DNA from: an uncultured Alphaproteobacteria bacterium
Lineage (GTDB): Bacteria; Pseudomonadota; Alphaproteobacteria; RF32; CAG-239
Reading direction: 5' to 3'
Assembly: GCA_910585375.1 (NCBI GenBank)
Contig: CAJUCZ010000015.1
Span: 1 to 46,371, forward strand
Length of the DNA stretch: 46,371 bases
Positions 45,296-46,371 of the stretch are shown here, in pieces. A program made the translations under genes and the position numbers. Positions within the stretch are counted from its first letter, which is position 1. Every line of letters starts with the position of its first letter. The notes below the pieces were generated by a model, which saw only the letters and a program-made list of their open reading frames with translations, searched no databases and was not told the origin of the DNA.

Positions 45296-45783
45296 TGAAA
45301 ATAAAAAAGAAAATTGATTTAAATAAAAAAACGGCAACACCTGCCGCCAAAAAAACCAAACGGTGGATACTTATCACTCTTTTGCTGATAACAGTCATCA
45401 TAATGCTGCCGTTTACAATCATTTTGCTCATCGGCTTGCTGCCGACAATCACTTTGCTGATTACCGACCCCAAAAACTCTCCCAAACTGGTAACCATCGG
45501 CTGTTTTAATATGGCAGGCGTTTTTATTTACCTGCTTCATGTTATCAATCACTATTCCATGGACGGCGCCATTGATATTGTGCGCGATGTCTTTAACCTG
45601 ATAATCATGCTGGGCTCTGCCGGCATCGGCCTGATCTTGTACTGCGAATTGCCCAATCTGTTTATTTTCTTTGCTAAAATATCCGCCGGCAAAAGAATGA
45701 ATGTTATAGATAAAAAACTTGCCGATATGGCTGAAGAATGGGGTCAGGAAGTTATTAACGAACAATCAAAAAATATCAAATAA
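45295..45783 (+). CDS. Membrane protein coupled to the pseudokinase
   Basis: 162 residues with a basic N-terminus (many Lys), about four membrane helices (from ~25-45 to ~107-130) and a cytoplasmic C-terminal tail. No family recognised. The ATG overlaps the pseudokinase stop as TGATG, so the two are translationally coupled and plausibly form one membrane complex. Confidence 0.72.
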   Translation: MKIKKKIDLNKKTATPAAKKTKRWILITLLLITVIIMLPFTIILLIGLLPTITLLITDPKNSPKLVTIGCFNMAGVFIYLLHVINHYSMDGAIDIVRDVFNLIIMLGSAGIGLILYCELPNLFIFFAKISAGKRMNVIDKKLADMAEEWGQEVINEQSKNIK

Positions 45784-45792
45784 AAAGCCTTT

Positions 45793-45819
45793 GCCTCATG
45801 TTACCTCCATGAGGCTTTT
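45793..45819 (+). terminator. Terminator
   Basis: Perfect GCCTCATG / CATGAGGC stem (45793-45800 with 45808-45815), seven-base loop, TTTT. Confidence 0.8.
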
Positions 45820-46371
45820 ATTTTTCCACTCTTTTTTCTCATTTTACTTTTTGACCATTCTTCCTTTTACCATCCCCAATTTTTTACCTCAATTCTCTCT
45901 TTTACACATATCGGTTTTTCTTTCCTCTCTCACTTCATTCTTCCTTTCCCCACCCTCTTCCTCCTCGCACTTTAGCCCTCCAAACTCTTTCCACTGCTAC
46001 CCTGCCATACTTCTCTCCTTAAACTCCTTTGGCCTTCCTTTCACCACTCACTTCATTCCCACTCCTCTCCTGTCTTTTCTTTTATTCCCCTGCCACTCTT
46101 CACTTTGTTCCTCTCTCCTCATCCCTCACCCTCATTCCCCACCGTTCTCCCTTGCTCCCACTTTCTTCTTCCGTTCTCCTTCAGCCCCATTTTCTCCTCC
46201 CTTCACCTTTCTTCCCTTTTCCTCTTACTCTTTTTTCCTATCCTCTGACCATAATACTTCCCTTTTTCTCTCCGCAGCCCCAATCTCCCGCCCTCATTCT
46301 TTACACAATCATCTTTTCTCCCCTAACCCGTTGTTCTTTGTTCACCCCTCCTCTGCCCTCTCCCTTACCGC
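45820..46371. repeat. G-poor pyrimidine-rich tract 2 (runs off the window)
   Basis: More than 550 bases of C/T-rich, G-poor sequence with no gene. It holds the same three blocks as tract 1 in the same order, spaced farther apart by intervening pyrimidine sequence. Block three ends exactly at the last base of the window. Confidence 0.8.

Overview
The window looks like a chromosomal stretch of an uncultured, probably anaerobic and host-associated alphaproteobacterium. Alphaproteobacterial markers are the cell-cycle regulator GcrA, rpoZ directly before a bifunctional RelA/SpoT gene, and an acpS-lepB-rnc-era block. A full-length pyruvate:ferredoxin oxidoreductase (NifJ) points to anaerobic or low-oxygen pyruvate metabolism. 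The lineage is an inference; no rRNA gene is present.

Layout. 1-850: the end of a cysteine-rich secreted protein, its terminator, and two copies of a structured ~100-nt repeat. 849-6950: a SIMPL protein, UDP-glucose dehydrogenase, a divergent unknown gene, a small membrane protein, a large TPR lipoprotein and a uracil-DNA glycosylase. 7029-10002: two related small secreted proteins and a Slt-type lytic transglycosylase. 10113-12741 (minus): gcrA, motA, motB and a membrane protein. 12904-15593: a DUF4139 protein coupled to another secreted protein. 15722-21864: housekeeping genes rpoZ, rsh, DUF2062, acpS, lepB, rnc, era. 21970-24806: a helical unknown, a histidine phosphatase and an orphan phage-type DNA methyltransferase, with a third copy of the structured repeat.

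24976-28484 is the accessory part: a second cysteine-rich secreted protein, a tRNA-Gly(CCC) followed by three tandem 200-bp repeats that each begin with the tRNA 3' end, and an AT-rich aminoglycoside-phosphotransferase-like gene. nifJ follows (28485-32045). 32184-35142 holds small unknown genes, most with their own terminator. The first is split at A AAA AAG, the classic -1 ribosomal frameshift heptamer, and two others are diverged paralogs. 35183-39165: a DUF218-like protein, an M29 aminopeptidase coupled to a truncated M17-like protein, and the tRNA t6A enzyme Sua5/TsaC.

39166-41077: a G-poor pyrimidine tract, a strong promoter, a structured leader and a third cysteine-rich secreted protein. 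41218-45783: a TrmN6-like methyltransferase, a PAS protein with a degenerate GGDEF domain, a membrane-anchored pseudokinase and a coupled membrane protein. The window ends inside a second pyrimidine tract that shares sequence blocks with the first, which predicts another cysteine-rich gene just beyond the edge.

The most unusual signals are the frameshift gene, the tRNA-anchored 200-bp tandem array, the repeated pyrimidine tracts tied to cysteine-rich exported proteins, the structured repeat placed right after stop codons, and the pseudokinase / degenerate GGDEF neighbourhood.
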